A DNA stretch of 64,000 nucleotides, taken from Umezawaea beigongshangensis (GTDB lineage: Bacteria > Actinomycetota > Actinomycetes > Mycobacteriales > Pseudonocardiaceae). Where the stretch lies: assembly GCF_016464305.1 (NCBI RefSeq), contig NZ_JAEIOJ010000010.1:124001-188000 (forward strand), read 5' to 3'. Both the position numbers and the translations under genes were made by a program. A model generated the notes under the pieces. That model saw nothing but the letters and a program-made list of their open reading frames with translations, was not told where the DNA came from and did not search any database. This document shows positions 34,951 to 44,318 of the stretch, piece by piece. Position 1 is the first letter of the stretch, and every line of letters starts with the position of its first letter.

Positions 34951-36678
34951 ATGGCCGCGAACCCAGCACCCGCACAGGCCCAGCTCTCCTTCGACGAGCT
35001 CGGCACGCCTCTGCGCGACACCACCTTCGTGGTCTTCGACCTGGAGACCACCGGCGGCAGCGCCGCCACCGACGCCGTCACCGAGATCGGCGCGGTGAAG
35101 GTGCGCGGCGGACGGGTGATCGGCGAGTTCGGCACCCTCGTCGACCCCGAGATCGGCATCCCGCCGCAGATCGTGGCCCTCACCGGCATCACGCAGGCGA
35201 TGGTCACCGGCGCGCCCACGATGGCGACGGTGCTGCCCGCGTTCCTGGAGTTCGCCGAGGGGGCCGTGCTCGTCGCCCACAACTCCGGCTTCGACACCGG
35301 GTTCGTGAAGGCCGCGTGCGAGCGTCACGGCTACACCTGGCCGCGCCCCACCGTCGTGTGCACCGTGCGGCTCGCCCGGCGCGTCCTGAGCCGCGACGAG
35401 GCGCCGAGCTGCCGGCTGTCCGCGCTGGCCGACCTGTTCGGCGTCAGCACCAGGCCCACGCACCGCGCGCTGGACGACGCCCGCGCCACCGTGGAGGTGC
35501 TGCACGCCCTGCTGGAGCGCGTCGGCAACGTCGGCGTGCACTCGCTGGAGGAGCTGCTCTCCTACCTGCCCGAGGTCACCGCCGAGCAGCGCCGCAAGCG
35601 GGAGCTGGCCGCGCACCTGCCCCACGCCCCCGGCGTGTACCTGTTCCGCGGTCCCAGCGAGGAGGTCCTCTACGTCGGCACCGCCTCCGACCTGCGACGC
35701 CGCGTGCGGCAGTACTTCACCGCGAGCGAGACCCGGCGGCGGCTGCGGGAGATGGTGGCGCTGGCGGTGCGGGTCGACGCCGTCACCTGCGCCCACTCGC
35801 TGGAGGCGCAGGTGCGGGAGCTGCGGCTGCTGGCGGCGCACCGCCCCGCCTACAACCGGCGCTCCAAGGAGCCGGGCAACGCCTGGTGGCTCGTGCTGAC
35901 CGACGAGGCGTACCCGCGGCTGTCGGCCGTGCGCCAGGCCCGCGACGGCGCGCTCGGCCCGTTCCGCACCAGACGCGCCGCGGAGGCGGCGCACGACGTG
36001 CTGCTGGAGGCGCTGCCGCTGCGCGCGTGCAAGATCCGCATTCCGGCGCGCGGGCAGAACGGCACGCCGTGCGCGCTGGCCGAGCTGGGACGCTGCGCGG
36101 CCCCGTGCGCGGGCCGGCAGACCCCGGAGGAGTACTCCCCCGCCGTGCGGGCGCTGCACGCGCTCGTGCAGGGGCGGGACACCGCTCCGCTGCACGCGCT
36201 GGCCGCCCAGCTCGACGAGCTGGCGCTCGCGGAGCGCTTCGAGGAGGCCGCGAACCGCCGCGACCGCATCGCCGCCCTCGTGCGGTCCCTGGACCGCGGG
36301 CAGCGGCTCGCCGGGCTCGCGGCCCTGCCGGAGCTCGTGGCCGCCCGTCCCGACGGCGAGGGCGGCTGGGAGTTCGCCGTCGTGCGCCACGGCCGTCTCG
36401 CGTCGGCCGGTGTCGCGCGGCGCGGCGTGCCCCCGATGCCCGTCGTGGCCGCGCTGGTCGCCTCCGCCGAGACGGTGCTGCCCGAGGAGGGCCCGCTGCG
36501 CGGCGCCCCCGCCGAGGAGACCGGGGTGGTGCTGCGCTGGCTCGACCAGCCGGGCACCCGGCTCGTGCACTGCGAGCAGCCGTGGTCCTCCCCCGCCTCG
36601 GCCGCCGGGTCGTGGCGGGCGTGGGCCGACCTGGCGGCGGCCGGTCGTGACCAGTACCGGCACGCGGACATGCCCTAG
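34951..36678 (+). CDS. DEDD exonuclease / GIY-YIG UvrC-like fusion protein (Rv2191-like)
   Basis: A 575-residue two-part nuclease. Residues ~20-190 are a DnaQ-type 3'-5' exonuclease (VVFDLETTGG; HNSGFDTGFV; HRALDDARAT). Residues ~210-290 are a GIY-YIG domain like UvrC (APGVYLFRGPSEEVLYVGTASDLRRRV). Residues ~290-460 keep UvrC-like features, including a CxL-G-CxAPC cysteine cluster and a UvrB/C-type helix (AERFEEAANRRDRIAAL). The RNase H-like and HhH parts of full UvrC are missing. It is probably a DNA-repair nuclease. It equals Rv2191 in place and layout. ATG 34951 is the start. Confidence 0.93.
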   Translation: MAANPAPAQAQLSFDELGTPLRDTTFVVFDLETTGGSAATDAVTEIGAVKVRGGRVIGEFGTLVDPEIGIPPQIVALTGITQAMVTGAPTMATVLPAFLEFAEGAVLVAHNSGFDTGFVKAACERHGYTWPRPTVVCTVRLARRVLSRDEAPSCRLSALADLFGVSTRPTHRALDDARATVEVLHALLERVGNVGVHSLEELLSYLPEVTAEQRRKRELAAHLPHAPGVYLFRGPSEEVLYVGTASDLRRRVRQYFTASETRRRLREMVALAVRVDAVTCAHSLEAQVRELRLLAAHRPAYNRRSKEPGNAWWLVLTDEAYPRLSAVRQARDGALGPFRTRRAAEAAHDVLLEALPLRACKIRIPARGQNGTPCALAELGRCAAPCAGRQTPEEYSPAVRALHALVQGRDTAPLHALAAQLDELALAERFEEAANRRDRIAALVRSLDRGQRLAGLAALPELVAARPDGEGGWEFAVVRHGRLASAGVARRGVPPMPVVAALVASAETVLPEEGPLRGAPAEETGVVLRWLDQPGTRLVHCEQPWSSPASAAGSWRAWADLAAAGRDQYRHADMP

Positions 36679-36681
36679 GCT
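36676..36681 (+). promoter_or_regulatory. -10 box (TAGGCT) overlapping the exonuclease stop codon
   Basis: TAGGCT includes the TAG stop at 36676-36678. It would start a transcript about 26 bases upstream of GTG 36714, containing the GAGGAGG ribosome site. The -35 is weak. Confidence 0.4.
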
Positions 36682-36713
36682 CGGTCTCCTCACCGAGAAC
36701 GAGGAGGGCCACT

Positions 36714-36995
36714 GTGGTCACCGCGATAGTGCTGATCCAGGCTTCGGCGGACAGCATTCCCGATGCGGCGCAGGCGATCGCCGACATCGACGGCGTCAAC
36801 GAGGTCTACTCCTGCGCGGGAGACGTCGACCTGATCGCCGTGGTGAAGGTGTCCCAGCACGAGGACCTCGCCGCGCTGGTGCCAGCCCGGATCAGCAAGG
36901 TGCCGGGCGTGCTCAACACCGACACCCACATCGCCTTCCGCTCCTACTCCAAGCGCGACTCCGACGCGGCGTTCGCCATCGGCCTGGACGAGTAG
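36714..36995 (+). CDS. Stand-alone Lrp/AsnC ligand-binding (RAM) domain protein
   Basis: A 93-residue protein consisting only of the AsnC/RAM ferredoxin-like ligand domain. It opens VTAIVLIQASADSIPDAAQAIADIDGVNEVYSCAGDVDLIAVVKV and includes the HIAFRSYSK strand. There is no DNA-binding part. Such proteins form oligomers and bind amino acids; the partner regulator is not known. GTG 36714 has a strong GAGGAGG site. It ends at a double hairpin shared with the convergent qcrB. Confidence 0.9.
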   Translation: MVTAIVLIQASADSIPDAAQAIADIDGVNEVYSCAGDVDLIAVVKVSQHEDLAALVPARISKVPGVLNTDTHIAFRSYSKRDSDAAFAIGLDE

Positions 36996-37009
36996 GACGC
37001 GCTCCCGCC

Positions 37010-37080
37010 CGACGCGAGAGGCCCCCGTCCTGTGCAGGACGGGGGCCTCTCGCGTCGGTGCCGACGGGTGTCGGCACCGA
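37010..37080. terminator. Two consecutive hairpins between convergent genes
   Basis: Hairpin 1: arms 37010-37032 and 37035-37057, 23 complementary bases (GACGCGAGAGGCCCCCGTC in the stem) with a TG centre. Hairpin 2: arms 37055-37065 and 37070-37080 with a GGGT loop. They lie between the AsnC-domain gene and qcrB, so each strand meets a strong terminator. Confidence 0.8.
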
Positions 37081-37082
37081 CC

Positions 37083-38753
37083 TCAGGACTCGGGCTGCTG
37101 CGGCTTGCCCGCGAGCTCCGGCTCGTTCTCGGCGCTCAGGGCGCCGACGTCGCTGGAGACGCCCCGCTGCGCACGGGCGCGCTCCAGTGCCACGGTCTCC
37201 TCCGGCGGGTCCGGGGTCATCGTGCTGCCCGGAACCGGGTGGCCGGCCGAACCGAGCGCGTTCATCTTCTTCGGCACCGGAGCGCCCTGGTAGGCCAGGG
37301 GCAGCGGGTGGCCGTGAGCGTCCACGCCGGCCAGCGGCTGGTGGAGCTCGATGAACTCGCCGTGCGGCAGGCGCTTGATGATGCCGGTCTCGACGCCGTG
37401 CTCCAGCACCTCGCGGTCGGCCCGCTGGAGGCCGATGCAGATGCGGTAGGTGATGAAGTACGCCAGCGGCGGCAGCACGAACATGCCGATGCGACCGGCC
37501 CACGTCATCGCGTTGAGCGAGATGTCGAACTGGAACGCGATGATGTCGTTGCCACCGGAGATCAGCAGCACCATGAAGTACGTGATCGCCATCGCGCCCA
37601 GCGAGGTGCGCACCGGCACGTCGCGCGGACGCTGGAGCAGGTTGTGGTGCGCGTAGTCCTTGGTCAGCTTCCGCTCGATCCACGGGTAGACCGCCGCGAG
37701 ACCGGTCAGCAGGGGCAGGCCCAGGATGAACGGCAGGAACGGCTCGGGGATCGTGTAGTTGCCGATGTAGAACTCCCACGCCGGCCACAGGCGGATCAGA
37801 CCGTCGGTCCAGCCCATGTACCAGTCGGGCTGCACACCGGCCGAGACCTGACCCGCGTTGTACGGGCCGAAGTTCCAGATGGGGTTGATCTGGAACACGC
37901 CGCCCATGATCGCCGTGACGCCGACGACGAGGGCGAAGAAGCCGCCGCCCTTGGCCGCGAACACCGGCATGATGCGCACGCCGACGACGTTGGTCTCCTT
38001 GCGGCCCACGCCGGGGAACTGGGTGTGCTTCTGGTACCAGACCAGCGCCAGGTGCACCGCCACCAGGCCCAGCAGGATCGCCGGGATCAGCAGGATGTGC
38101 AGCGTGTAGAACCTCGGGATGATCTCCGTGCCGGGGAACTCGCCGCCGAACGCGAGCCAGTTGATCCAGCTGCCCACGACGGGGAACGACAGCAGCAGTG
38201 CCGCCATGACGCGAAGACCCGTTCCGGAGAGCAGGTCGTCGGGCAGCGAGTAGCCGAGGAAGCCCTCGATCGCGCCGAGCATGAACAGCAGGATGCCGAT
38301 GACCCAGTTCACCTCGCGGGGGCGGCGGAACGCGCCCGTGAAGAAGATCCGGAACATGTGGACCACGATCGCGCCCATGAACAGCAGGGCGGCCCAGTGG
38401 TGCACCTGGCGGACGAACAGGCCGCCGCGGACGTCGAAGGAGATCTCCAGCGACGACTCGTAGGCGCGGGACATGTCCACGCCCTGCAAGTTGGCGAACG
38501 GACCGTCGTAGACGACTTCTTCCATCGACGGGTCGAAGAACAGCGCGAGGTACGTGCCGGACAGCAGCAGGATGATGAAGCTGTACAGCGCGACTTCACC
38601 GAGCAGGAAGGACCAGTGGGTCGGGAAGACCTTGTTCAGCTGCTTCCGCAGGCCGCCGGCCGCGTGGTAGCGGTCGTCGGCCCACTTCGCCGCTCCACCG
38701 GCCGCACGAGCGGCGGCCTTGGGCCGCTTCGTGGGTGTCGTGATGGCACTCAT
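37083..38753 (-). CDS. qcrB: Cytochrome bc1 complex cytochrome b subunit QcrB
   Basis: A 556-residue membrane subunit of the menaquinol:cytochrome c oxidoreductase. Paired His ligands for the two b hemes are seen in [21 protein letters not shown] and in the later [11 protein letters not shown] helix. The Qo-site PEWY motif of classical cytochrome b appears here as [12 protein letters not shown] hydrophilic C-terminal extension of about 130 residues is typical of actinobacteria. It is the last gene of ctaE-qcrC-qcrA-qcrB, and its ATG overlaps the qcrA stop (ATGA). Confidence 0.96.
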   Translation of the reverse strand: MSAITTPTKRPKAAARAAGGAAKWADDRYHAAGGLRKQLNKVFPTHWSFLLGEVALYSFIILLLSGTYLALFFDPSMEEVVYDGPFANLQGVDMSRAYESSLEISFDVRGGLFVRQVHHWAALLFMGAIVVHMFRIFFTGAFRRPREVNWVIGILLFMLGAIEGFLGYSLPDDLLSGTGLRVMAALLLSFPVVGSWINWLAFGGEFPGTEIIPRFYTLHILLIPAILLGLVAVHLALVWYQKHTQFPGVGRKETNVVGVRIMPVFAAKGGGFFALVVGVTAIMGGVFQINPIWNFGPYNAGQVSAGVQPDWYMGWTDGLIRLWPAWEFYIGNYTIPEPFLPFILGLPLLTGLAAVYPWIERKLTKDYAHHNLLQRPRDVPVRTSLGAMAITYFMVLLISGGNDIIAFQFDISLNAMTWAGRIGMFVLPPLAYFITYRICIGLQRADREVLEHGVETGIIKRLPHGEFIELHQPLAGVDAHGHPLPLAYQGAPVPKKMNALGSAGHPVPGSTMTPDPPEETVALERARAQRGVSSDVGALSAENEPELAGKPQQPES

Positions 38754-39877
38754 GATGACTTTCGCTCCCAGAACGCCGGGCCGACGGCCTCGATGAAGTC
38801 GCCGCGTGCAATCAGATAGCCGTCCTCGTCAACCGTGATCGGCAACTGCGGCAGCGCCCTGGTCGCCGGACCGAATCGCGGCTTCGCGTAGTGGAAGACG
38901 TCGAACTGGGACTGGTGGCACGGGCACAGCAGCAGGCCGGTCTGCTGCTCGTACAGCGAGGCCGGGCAACCGAGGTGGGTGCAGACCTTGGAGTACGCGT
39001 AGAAGTCACCGTAGTTGAAGTCTTCCTGCCCTGCACGCTTCGTGACCTGCTGACCAGGGCGGAAGCGGATCAGCATGACGGGGTTGTCCGCCCGCTTGAT
39101 GGCCGCGACGAGAGCCTTCTCGTCCTCGCGCTCCGACTCGCGGAACGGGAAGACGGTCTCGAAACCGCCCGCTTCGATGTCCTCCGGACGGACGAGCGCG
39201 ATCTCGTGGGCGACACCGGTGTAGCGGCGGAGGTAGACCTTCTCGCCGTTCTCGGGCAGCCAGCCCGTGTGCCACAGCGACTCCTTGGTGTCGCTGTGCT
39301 TCCACGGGTCGCGGATCAGACCGCCCAGCGGGACGGCCAGGACACCGAGGCCGAAGACACCGGCGCCGAGACCGGCCGTGCGCTTGATGAGCGAGCGCCG
39401 GCCGAGCGTGCTGCGCTCACCCGCGTCGCCCAGCTCGGCGATCAGGGTGGCCTTGTCGACCTCGGAGGAGCCGAGGTCGTGACGCTGCTGGACCGCGAGC
39501 TCGTCCGGGATGAACCGCTTCGTGTACAGCAGGGCGCCCACGCCGAGACCCAGGATCGACAGGCCGAGCGTGAAACCGATCAGCGGCGTGTACAGGGCGT
39601 ACAGGAAGTGCCGGTCGCTGCCGGGGACCTCGTACTGCCACGGCCAGAAGAGGAAGAGGGCCAGGAAGGCGATGCCGGCCAGTGCGGCGACGGCGAACCA
39701 CGCGGCGACGCCGCGCTCGGCGCGCTTCTCTGCCCTGGTGCCCTTGACGGGCCACTTCTCCTCGTAGTGCACGAGCTCGACGCCGTCGAGCTCGGTGCCC
39801 AGCCGGACGAGCTCGTCCCGGCTCATCTGCGCGAGCTCGTCGTCGCTGGGCAGTTCCTTCGGCTTCTCGCCGCTCAT
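38750..39877 (-). CDS. qcrA: Cytochrome bc1 complex Rieske iron-sulfur subunit QcrA
   Basis: A 375-residue Rieske protein. Three membrane helices occupy residues ~60-180, an actinobacterial feature. The [2Fe-2S] site is CTHLGC and CPCHQSQFD (res ~300-330), with the disulfide Cys in each box. It carries electrons from menaquinol at QcrB to the diheme QcrC. Its ATG overlaps the qcrC TGA and its stop overlaps the qcrB ATG, so the three are translationally coupled. The start at 39877 is set by that overlap and by the [16 protein letters not shown]-terminus. Confidence 0.96.
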   Translation of the reverse strand: MSGEKPKELPSDDELAQMSRDELVRLGTELDGVELVHYEEKWPVKGTRAEKRAERGVAAWFAVAALAGIAFLALFLFWPWQYEVPGSDRHFLYALYTPLIGFTLGLSILGLGVGALLYTKRFIPDELAVQQRHDLGSSEVDKATLIAELGDAGERSTLGRRSLIKRTAGLGAGVFGLGVLAVPLGGLIRDPWKHSDTKESLWHTGWLPENGEKVYLRRYTGVAHEIALVRPEDIEAGGFETVFPFRESEREDEKALVAAIKRADNPVMLIRFRPGQQVTKRAGQEDFNYGDFYAYSKVCTHLGCPASLYEQQTGLLLCPCHQSQFDVFHYAKPRFGPATRALPQLPITVDEDGYLIARGDFIEAVGPAFWERKSS

Positions 39878-40683
39878 GCCTTGGCTCCGATCCAGAGGGT
39901 CACGCCGACGAGGGCGGCGATCCCCACGATGAACGCGATCAGACCCTCGGAGACGGGACCGAACCCGCCGAGGGGGGCGCCACCGGGGTTGTTGTTCCCG
40001 TTGGTGACGGACTTGATGTACGCGATGATGTCCTGCTTCTCCTCCGGCGAGAGCTGCCGGTCGGAGAACTTCGGCATGTTCTGCGGGCCGGAGAGCATGG
40101 CGGTGTAGATCTGCTCCTCGGTCACGCCGTCCAGGTTCGGCGCGTACTTGCCGGACGACAGCGCCCCGCCGCGACCGGTGAAGTTGTGGCACGAGGTGCA
40201 GTTGAGCCGGAACAGCTCACCGCCGCGGGCGGTGTTGACACCGCGCAGGGCCGCGCCGGACTCCTCCGGCCGCTCGGGGCCGCCGCCGCGCGACTGGATG
40301 AACGCGCCGAGGGCGTCGATCTCCTCCGGCGTGAACTTCGTCGGCTTGCGCTGCCCCTGGGCCTCCTGGCGCGCCAGCGGCATGCGACCGCTGGAGACCT
40401 GGAAGTAGACCGCCGCGTCGCCGGTGCCGATGAGGCTCGGGCCGCGGCTCTGCACGCCGTCGAGGTTGGAGCCGTGACAGGTGATGCAGGTGTTGTTGTA
40501 GAGCTGCTCGCCCAGCCTCACCTGCGCGGTGTCCTCCTGGGCCTGCGCGATCTGCGGCTCCGGCGCGAAGGCGCTGAACAAGAATCCTGCGCTGAGCAGG
40601 GCGAAGCCGAGCGCGAGCAGGCCGGAGATCCGTCGGCGCGCCTTCGTGCGCTTCCGGTTCCGTGTGGTGTTGGTGGTGGTCAT
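39874..40683 (-). CDS. qcrC: Cytochrome bc1 complex diheme cytochrome c subunit QcrC
   Basis: A 269-residue membrane-anchored diheme cytochrome c. An N-terminal helix (ISGLLALGFALLSAGFLFSAF) and a C-terminal helix ([23 protein letters not shown]) flank two heme domains with CITCH and CTSCH. Axial Met residues are likely in SSGRMPLA and QNMPKFSD. In actinobacteria it replaces a soluble cytochrome c and passes electrons directly to the aa3 oxidase. It follows ctaE by 46 bases. Confidence 0.96.
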   Translation of the reverse strand: MTTTNTTRNRKRTKARRRISGLLALGFALLSAGFLFSAFAPEPQIAQAQEDTAQVRLGEQLYNNTCITCHGSNLDGVQSRGPSLIGTGDAAVYFQVSSGRMPLARQEAQGQRKPTKFTPEEIDALGAFIQSRGGGPERPEESGAALRGVNTARGGELFRLNCTSCHNFTGRGGALSSGKYAPNLDGVTEEQIYTAMLSGPQNMPKFSDRQLSPEEKQDIIAYIKSVTNGNNNPGGAPLGGFGPVSEGLIAFIVGIAALVGVTLWIGAKA

Positions 40684-40729
40684 GTGTGCGGCAACCCTTG
40701 CTGTCAGTTCGGGGCTCGTGCTGCTGGCG

Positions 40730-41338
40730 TCAGGGCACGATGTAGATGACGGCGAACAGGCCGATCCACACGATGTCGACGAAGTGCCAGTAGTACGACA
40801 CGACGATCGCCGAGGTGGCCTGGGCAGGGGTGAACTTGCTCAGCTTGGTTCGCACGAGCAGGTACACGAACGCGACGAGCCCGCCGATCACGTGCAGACC
40901 GTGGAAGCCGGTGGTCAGGTAGAAGACCGTGCCGTACGCCGACGACGGGATGGTCGTCCCGTGGTGCACGAGCTCGTAGTACTCCAGACCCTGGCCGGCC
41001 ACGAAGATCAGGCCCATCACCAGGGTGACGACGTACCACCGGCGGAGACCGAACACGTCCCCGCGCTCAGCGGCGAAGACTCCCCACTGGCAGGTGAAGG
41101 ACGAGGCCACCAGGATGGTCGTGAAGAACAGCGCCTGGGGCACGTTCAGCTCGGTCGGCTCTGGGGGCCACGGACCTTCGTTCTGGGCCTTCACCGTGAA
41201 GAACATGGCGAAGAGCCCCGCGAAGAACATGAGCTCACTGGACAGCCAGACGATCGTGCCGACGCTGACCATGTTCGGGCGGTTCAGCGAGTGCACGCGC
41301 TGGCCGATGGAGGGCGCTGCCGTTGTCACACGACGCAT
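40730..41338 (-). CDS. ctaE: Cytochrome c oxidase subunit III
   Basis: A 202-residue five-helix subunit of the aa3 oxidase. The family signature is clear: [49 protein letters not shown], and the closing [22 protein letters not shown]. It heads the ctaE-qcrCAB operon, so the terminal oxidase and bc1 genes are transcribed together, as fits their physical supercomplex. ATG 41338 or GTG 41329 could start it. Neither has a Shine-Dalgarno, suggesting a leaderless mRNA. Confidence 0.94.
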   Translation of the reverse strand: MRRVTTAAPSIGQRVHSLNRPNMVSVGTIVWLSSELMFFAGLFAMFFTVKAQNEGPWPPEPTELNVPQALFFTTILVASSFTCQWGVFAAERGDVFGLRRWYVVTLVMGLIFVAGQGLEYYELVHHGTTIPSSAYGTVFYLTTGFHGLHVIGGLVAFVYLLVRTKLSKFTPAQATSAIVVSYYWHFVDIVWIGLFAVIYIVP

Positions 41339-41414
41339 TATTGCTTGCAGGTTTTCGCCTCGCCCATCGGGTCCGCCGCGGGTCGGAGGCGGTGGACGTG
41401 ACGGAGGGTGAGCG

Positions 41415-41825
41415 ATGGGGACGGGACTGCTGGACCGGTTGCGGGCGTGGGCCTCCCGACGCAGGACGCCTCCCCTCGACGTGGACGCGCCGGGGCTGGT
41501 CGTCGTCGCCGAGGCGTTCGACCCCGCGGAGGCCGATTCGGCCGTTCTGGCCCGTTCGCCGCGGTGGCGAGCGGACGCCGAGGCTGTGCTGCGTCACCAC
41601 CTCAGCATACCCTCTGACCAGGTAGAACGAGCCTCGGAGCTGCTCGCTCAAGACGGCTGGCTGCTGCGCCGGGACGCGGAGCGCCCCGGTCACCAGCACG
41701 CGGTGCGGGTGCAGGTGCTCGACGCCCTGCACTGCGCCCAGGAGCGTTCCCGGATGGCGGGACTGGCGCAGCGCCTCGGGGGCGACTCGCTCGGCTGGGA
41801 CGCGTTGCAGCCCCACACCGAGTAG
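41415..41825 (+). CDS. Conserved-looking protein of unknown function
   Basis: A 136-residue protein I do not recognise. It begins [17 protein letters not shown] (amphipathic and basic), then [23 protein letters not shown], a helix with ILSIP-like turns ([33 protein letters not shown]), and a helical C-terminus. It has no membrane segment or metal motif. The strong GGAGGGTGAGCG ribosome site, codon use and position argue that it is a real gene. It is divergent from ctaE. A weak GC hairpin (41844-41862) follows it. Confidence 0.68.
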   Translation: MGTGLLDRLRAWASRRRTPPLDVDAPGLVVVAEAFDPAEADSAVLARSPRWRADAEAVLRHHLSIPSDQVERASELLAQDGWLLRRDAERPGHQHAVRVQVLDALHCAQERSRMAGLAQRLGGDSLGWDALQPHTE

Positions 41826-41843
41826 TCGGCGACGACCGGACCG

Positions 41844-41862
41844 GACCGGGTTCGCCCCGGTC
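41844..41862 (+). terminator. Short hairpin after the unknown gene
   Basis: GACCGGG (41844-41850) pairs with CCCGGTC (41856-41862) around a TTCGC loop. The stem is only seven bases. Confidence 0.4.
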
Positions 41863-42024
41863 GTGGTGAGCGAGGACGCGTGTTCTGCGCGTCACAGTCT
41901 TCCGCGACTCCTCCGGAGAGCGGCCCGCGCCCGGCCGTCGTCCGACCACCGGGTGCTGGCGCGACGGCCGGTCGCGGATAGCATCGGGGAACCAGGTCGA
42001 CCGACCCGCCGGAGGATCGAGCAC

Positions 42025-42438
42025 ATGAGCACGCAGACCACGAAGATCCTGGTGTTCAGCCACCGCCCCGAGGTGCGTGAGACGATCGTCACGGCCGTGG
42101 GTCGCCGACCCGCCCCCGACCTGGGGCGCGTCACCTACGTCGAGGCCGGCACGGTCGCCGAGGTCCTCTACGAGGCCGACCAGGGCGGCATCGACCTCGC
42201 GATCCTCGACGGCGAGGCGCAGCCCACCGGTGGCATGGGCCTGTCCCGGCAGCTCAAGAACGAGATCACCGACTGCCCGCCGATCGTGGTGGCGGTGCGT
42301 CGCAGGGACGACCGCTGGCTGGCCACGTGGTCGCAGGCGGACGCCGTGATCGTGCACCCGCTCGACCCGCTGGCCGCGGCCGAGACCGTCGCCGAGGTGC
42401 TGCGCTCCTCCGCAGCACTGCCCGCCGTCCGCGGCTGA
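42025..42438 (+). CDS. Degenerate receiver-domain (CheY-like) protein
   Basis: A 137-residue protein with the alpha/beta order of a response-regulator receiver and no output domain. The phosphoacceptor-like Asp is D62 in LAILDGEAQPTGGMGL. The acidic pair after strand 1 is replaced by Ser-His (ILVFSHRPEV), and the invariant Lys-Pro by His-Pro (VIVHPLDP, res 111-112). It therefore probably cannot be phosphorylated by the normal chemistry and may signal through protein contacts. ATG 42025 has a GGAGGA site. It precedes trpD by ten bases and is probably co-transcribed with it. Confidence 0.8.
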   Translation: MSTQTTKILVFSHRPEVRETIVTAVGRRPAPDLGRVTYVEAGTVAEVLYEADQGGIDLAILDGEAQPTGGMGLSRQLKNEITDCPPIVVAVRRRDDRWLATWSQADAVIVHPLDPLAAAETVAEVLRSSAALPAVRG

Positions 42439-42448
42439 GCGCCGGGTC

Positions 42449-43495
42449 ATGGCGGAGACGAGAACCTGGCCCTCGCTGCTCAACCGGCTGATCGCCCGGG
42501 TCGACCTGACCGAGGACGACGCGGGCTGGGCGATGGACCAGATCATGTCCGGTGATGCCACGCAGGCCCAGATCGCCGCGTTCGCGGTCGCGCTGCGCGC
42601 CAAGGGCGAGACGCCGGAGGAGATCGACGGCATCGCCAAGACGATGCTGCGGCACGCCCGCCTCTTCAGCGTGGACGTCCGCGCCACCGACCTCGTCGGC
42701 ACCGGCGGCGACCAGTCCGGCTCGGTGAACATCTCCACGATGGCGGCGATCGTGACCGCCGCCGCCGGTGTCCCGGTGGTCAAGCACGGCAACCGCGCCT
42801 CGTCGTCGAAGTGCGGCACCGCCGACGTGCTGGAGGCGCTGGGCGTCGCGATCGACCTGCAACCCGCGGGCGTGCAGCGCACGGTGGCCGAGCTGGGCAT
42901 CGGGTTCTGCTTCGCCCCGGTGTTCCACCCCGCCTTCCGCTACACCGCGGGGCCGCGCCGCGAGATGGGCATCCCCACGGCGTTCAACCTGCTCGGTCCG
43001 CTCACCAACCCGGCCCAGCCGGTCGTGGGCCTGATCGGCTGCGCGCGGGAGGCCGCGGCGCCGCTCGTCGCCGGGGTGTTCGCCCGCCGGGGCTCCACCG
43101 CGCTGGTCGTGCGGGGCGACGACGGCCTGGACGAGATCACCACCACCACCACGACCTCGGTGTGGGTGGCCGACGGCGGTGTGGTGCGCACCGACCGGAT
43201 CGACCCGTCGGTGCTCGGTGTGCGTCCGGCGCTGCCGGAGGACCTGCTGGGCGGTGACGCGGCGACCAACGCCGAGGTGGTGCGCGAGCTGGTCAGCGGC
43301 AAGCCCGGTCCGGTCCGCGACGCCGTGCTCGTCAACGCGGCGGGCGCCGTGGCGGCGCACCGCGGGCTGTCCGGCGACCTGCACGCCGATCTGGCCGCCG
43401 CTCTGACGGACGTGGCGGCCGCCGTCGACAGCGGGGCGGCGGCGGAACTCCTGCGGGGCTGGGCGACGTTGTCGACACAGCTCCGCGGTTCCTGA
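42449..43495 (+). CDS. trpD: Anthranilate phosphoribosyltransferase
   Basis: A 348-residue enzyme that joins anthranilate to PRPP in tryptophan synthesis. Motifs: DLVGTGGDQSGSVNISTMAAIV (PRPP site, ~res 85-105), VVKHGNRASSSKCGTADVLE, FHPAFRYTAGPRREMGIPTAFNLLGPL and the metal-binding DGLDEITTT. It is complete. The rest of the trp genes are not here, as in M. tuberculosis, where trpD also stands alone beside ctaE. The block is inverted relative to that genome. Confidence 0.96.
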   Translation: MAETRTWPSLLNRLIARVDLTEDDAGWAMDQIMSGDATQAQIAAFAVALRAKGETPEEIDGIAKTMLRHARLFSVDVRATDLVGTGGDQSGSVNISTMAAIVTAAAGVPVVKHGNRASSSKCGTADVLEALGVAIDLQPAGVQRTVAELGIGFCFAPVFHPAFRYTAGPRREMGIPTAFNLLGPLTNPAQPVVGLIGCAREAAAPLVAGVFARRGSTALVVRGDDGLDEITTTTTTSVWVADGGVVRTDRIDPSVLGVRPALPEDLLGGDAATNAEVVRELVSGKPGPVRDAVLVNAAGAVAAHRGLSGDLHADLAAALTDVAAAVDSGAAAELLRGWATLSTQLRGS

Positions 43496-43565
43496 ACTTT
43501 CCGCAACACGTCCGCAACACGGTGGGTGGATGCTGCCCCGACACGGGTGGCGAGGAGGTCTTGTC

Positions 43566-44234
43566 GTGCTCTACACGGTCCTGAAACGCGTGGTCGGTCC
43601 GGTGATGCAGTTGATCTACCGGCCGACCGTGGAAGGTCTGGAGAACGTTCCGGCGGAGGGTGCCGTCATCCTCGCGCCGAACCACCTGTCGTTCGTCGAC
43701 AGCGTCGTCATCCCGATGGTCGTGCAGCGGCGGGTGGCGTTCCTCGCCAAGGCCGAGTACTTCGAGGGCACGGGGCTGCGCGGCGCGCTGTCGCGCTGGT
43801 ACTTCACCTCGCTGGGCCACGTGCCGGTGCGCCGGGGCGAGGGCAGGGCCGCGCGCGACTCGCTCGACGCCGCCGGGCGCATCCTGGCCAGGGGCGAGGC
43901 GTTCGTGATCTACCCGGAGGGCACGCGCTCGCTGGACGGCATGCTGCACCGCGGCCGCACGGGCGTGGCGCGCATGGCGCTGGAGTCCGGCGCTCCCGTG
44001 GTGCCGGTGGGGCTGATCGGCACGGACGCGCTGCTGCCGGTGGGGCGCAGGGTGCCGCGCCGCTGCCGGGTGACGGTGCGCTTCGGCAAGCCGATGGACT
44101 TCTCCCGCTACGAGGGGCTGCACGAGTCGCTGCCGGTGCTGCGATCGGTCACCGACGAGATCATCTACAACATCCTGCACCTGTCCGGCCAGGAGTACGC
44201 CGACAAGTACCAGGCGCCGCCCGCGGCCGCCTGA
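43566..44234 (+). CDS. Second 1-acylglycerol-3-phosphate acyltransferase paralog
   Basis: A 222-residue PlsC-type acyltransferase. The catalytic H-x4-D is APNHLSFVDSVVIP, block II FEGTGLRGALSRWYF, block III YPEGTRSLDGMLHRGRTG, and block IV GAPVVPVGLIGTDALLP. The N-terminus MLYTVLKRVVGPVMQLIYRP parallels the MLYWLMKHVLLGPLLHVFFRP of the paralog at 18276-19034, and both share KPxDFSRYEGL and LSGQEYxDxY near the C-terminus. GTG 43566 is chosen because GAGGAGG lies eight bases upstream. Which acceptor each enzyme uses is not clear. Confidence 0.9.
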   Translation: MLYTVLKRVVGPVMQLIYRPTVEGLENVPAEGAVILAPNHLSFVDSVVIPMVVQRRVAFLAKAEYFEGTGLRGALSRWYFTSLGHVPVRRGEGRAARDSLDAAGRILARGEAFVIYPEGTRSLDGMLHRGRTGVARMALESGAPVVPVGLIGTDALLPVGRRVPRRCRVTVRFGKPMDFSRYEGLHESLPVLRSVTDEIIYNILHLSGQEYADKYQAPPAAA

Positions 44235-44251
44235 CTCCCGCCGCCCGGCTC

Positions 44252-44317
44252 CCACCGCACGACGACCGCGGCCCCCGACCTGGAACCAGGTCGGGGGCCG
44301 CGGTCGTCGTGCGGTGG
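44252..44317. terminator. 32-bp-stem perfect hairpin terminator
   Basis: Arms 44252-44283 and 44286-44317 are exact reverse complements, 32 bases each, with only AA between. It separates the acyltransferase gene from the convergent ctaF. It is the longest perfect stem found in the window. Confidence 0.85.
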
Positions 44318-44318
44318 A

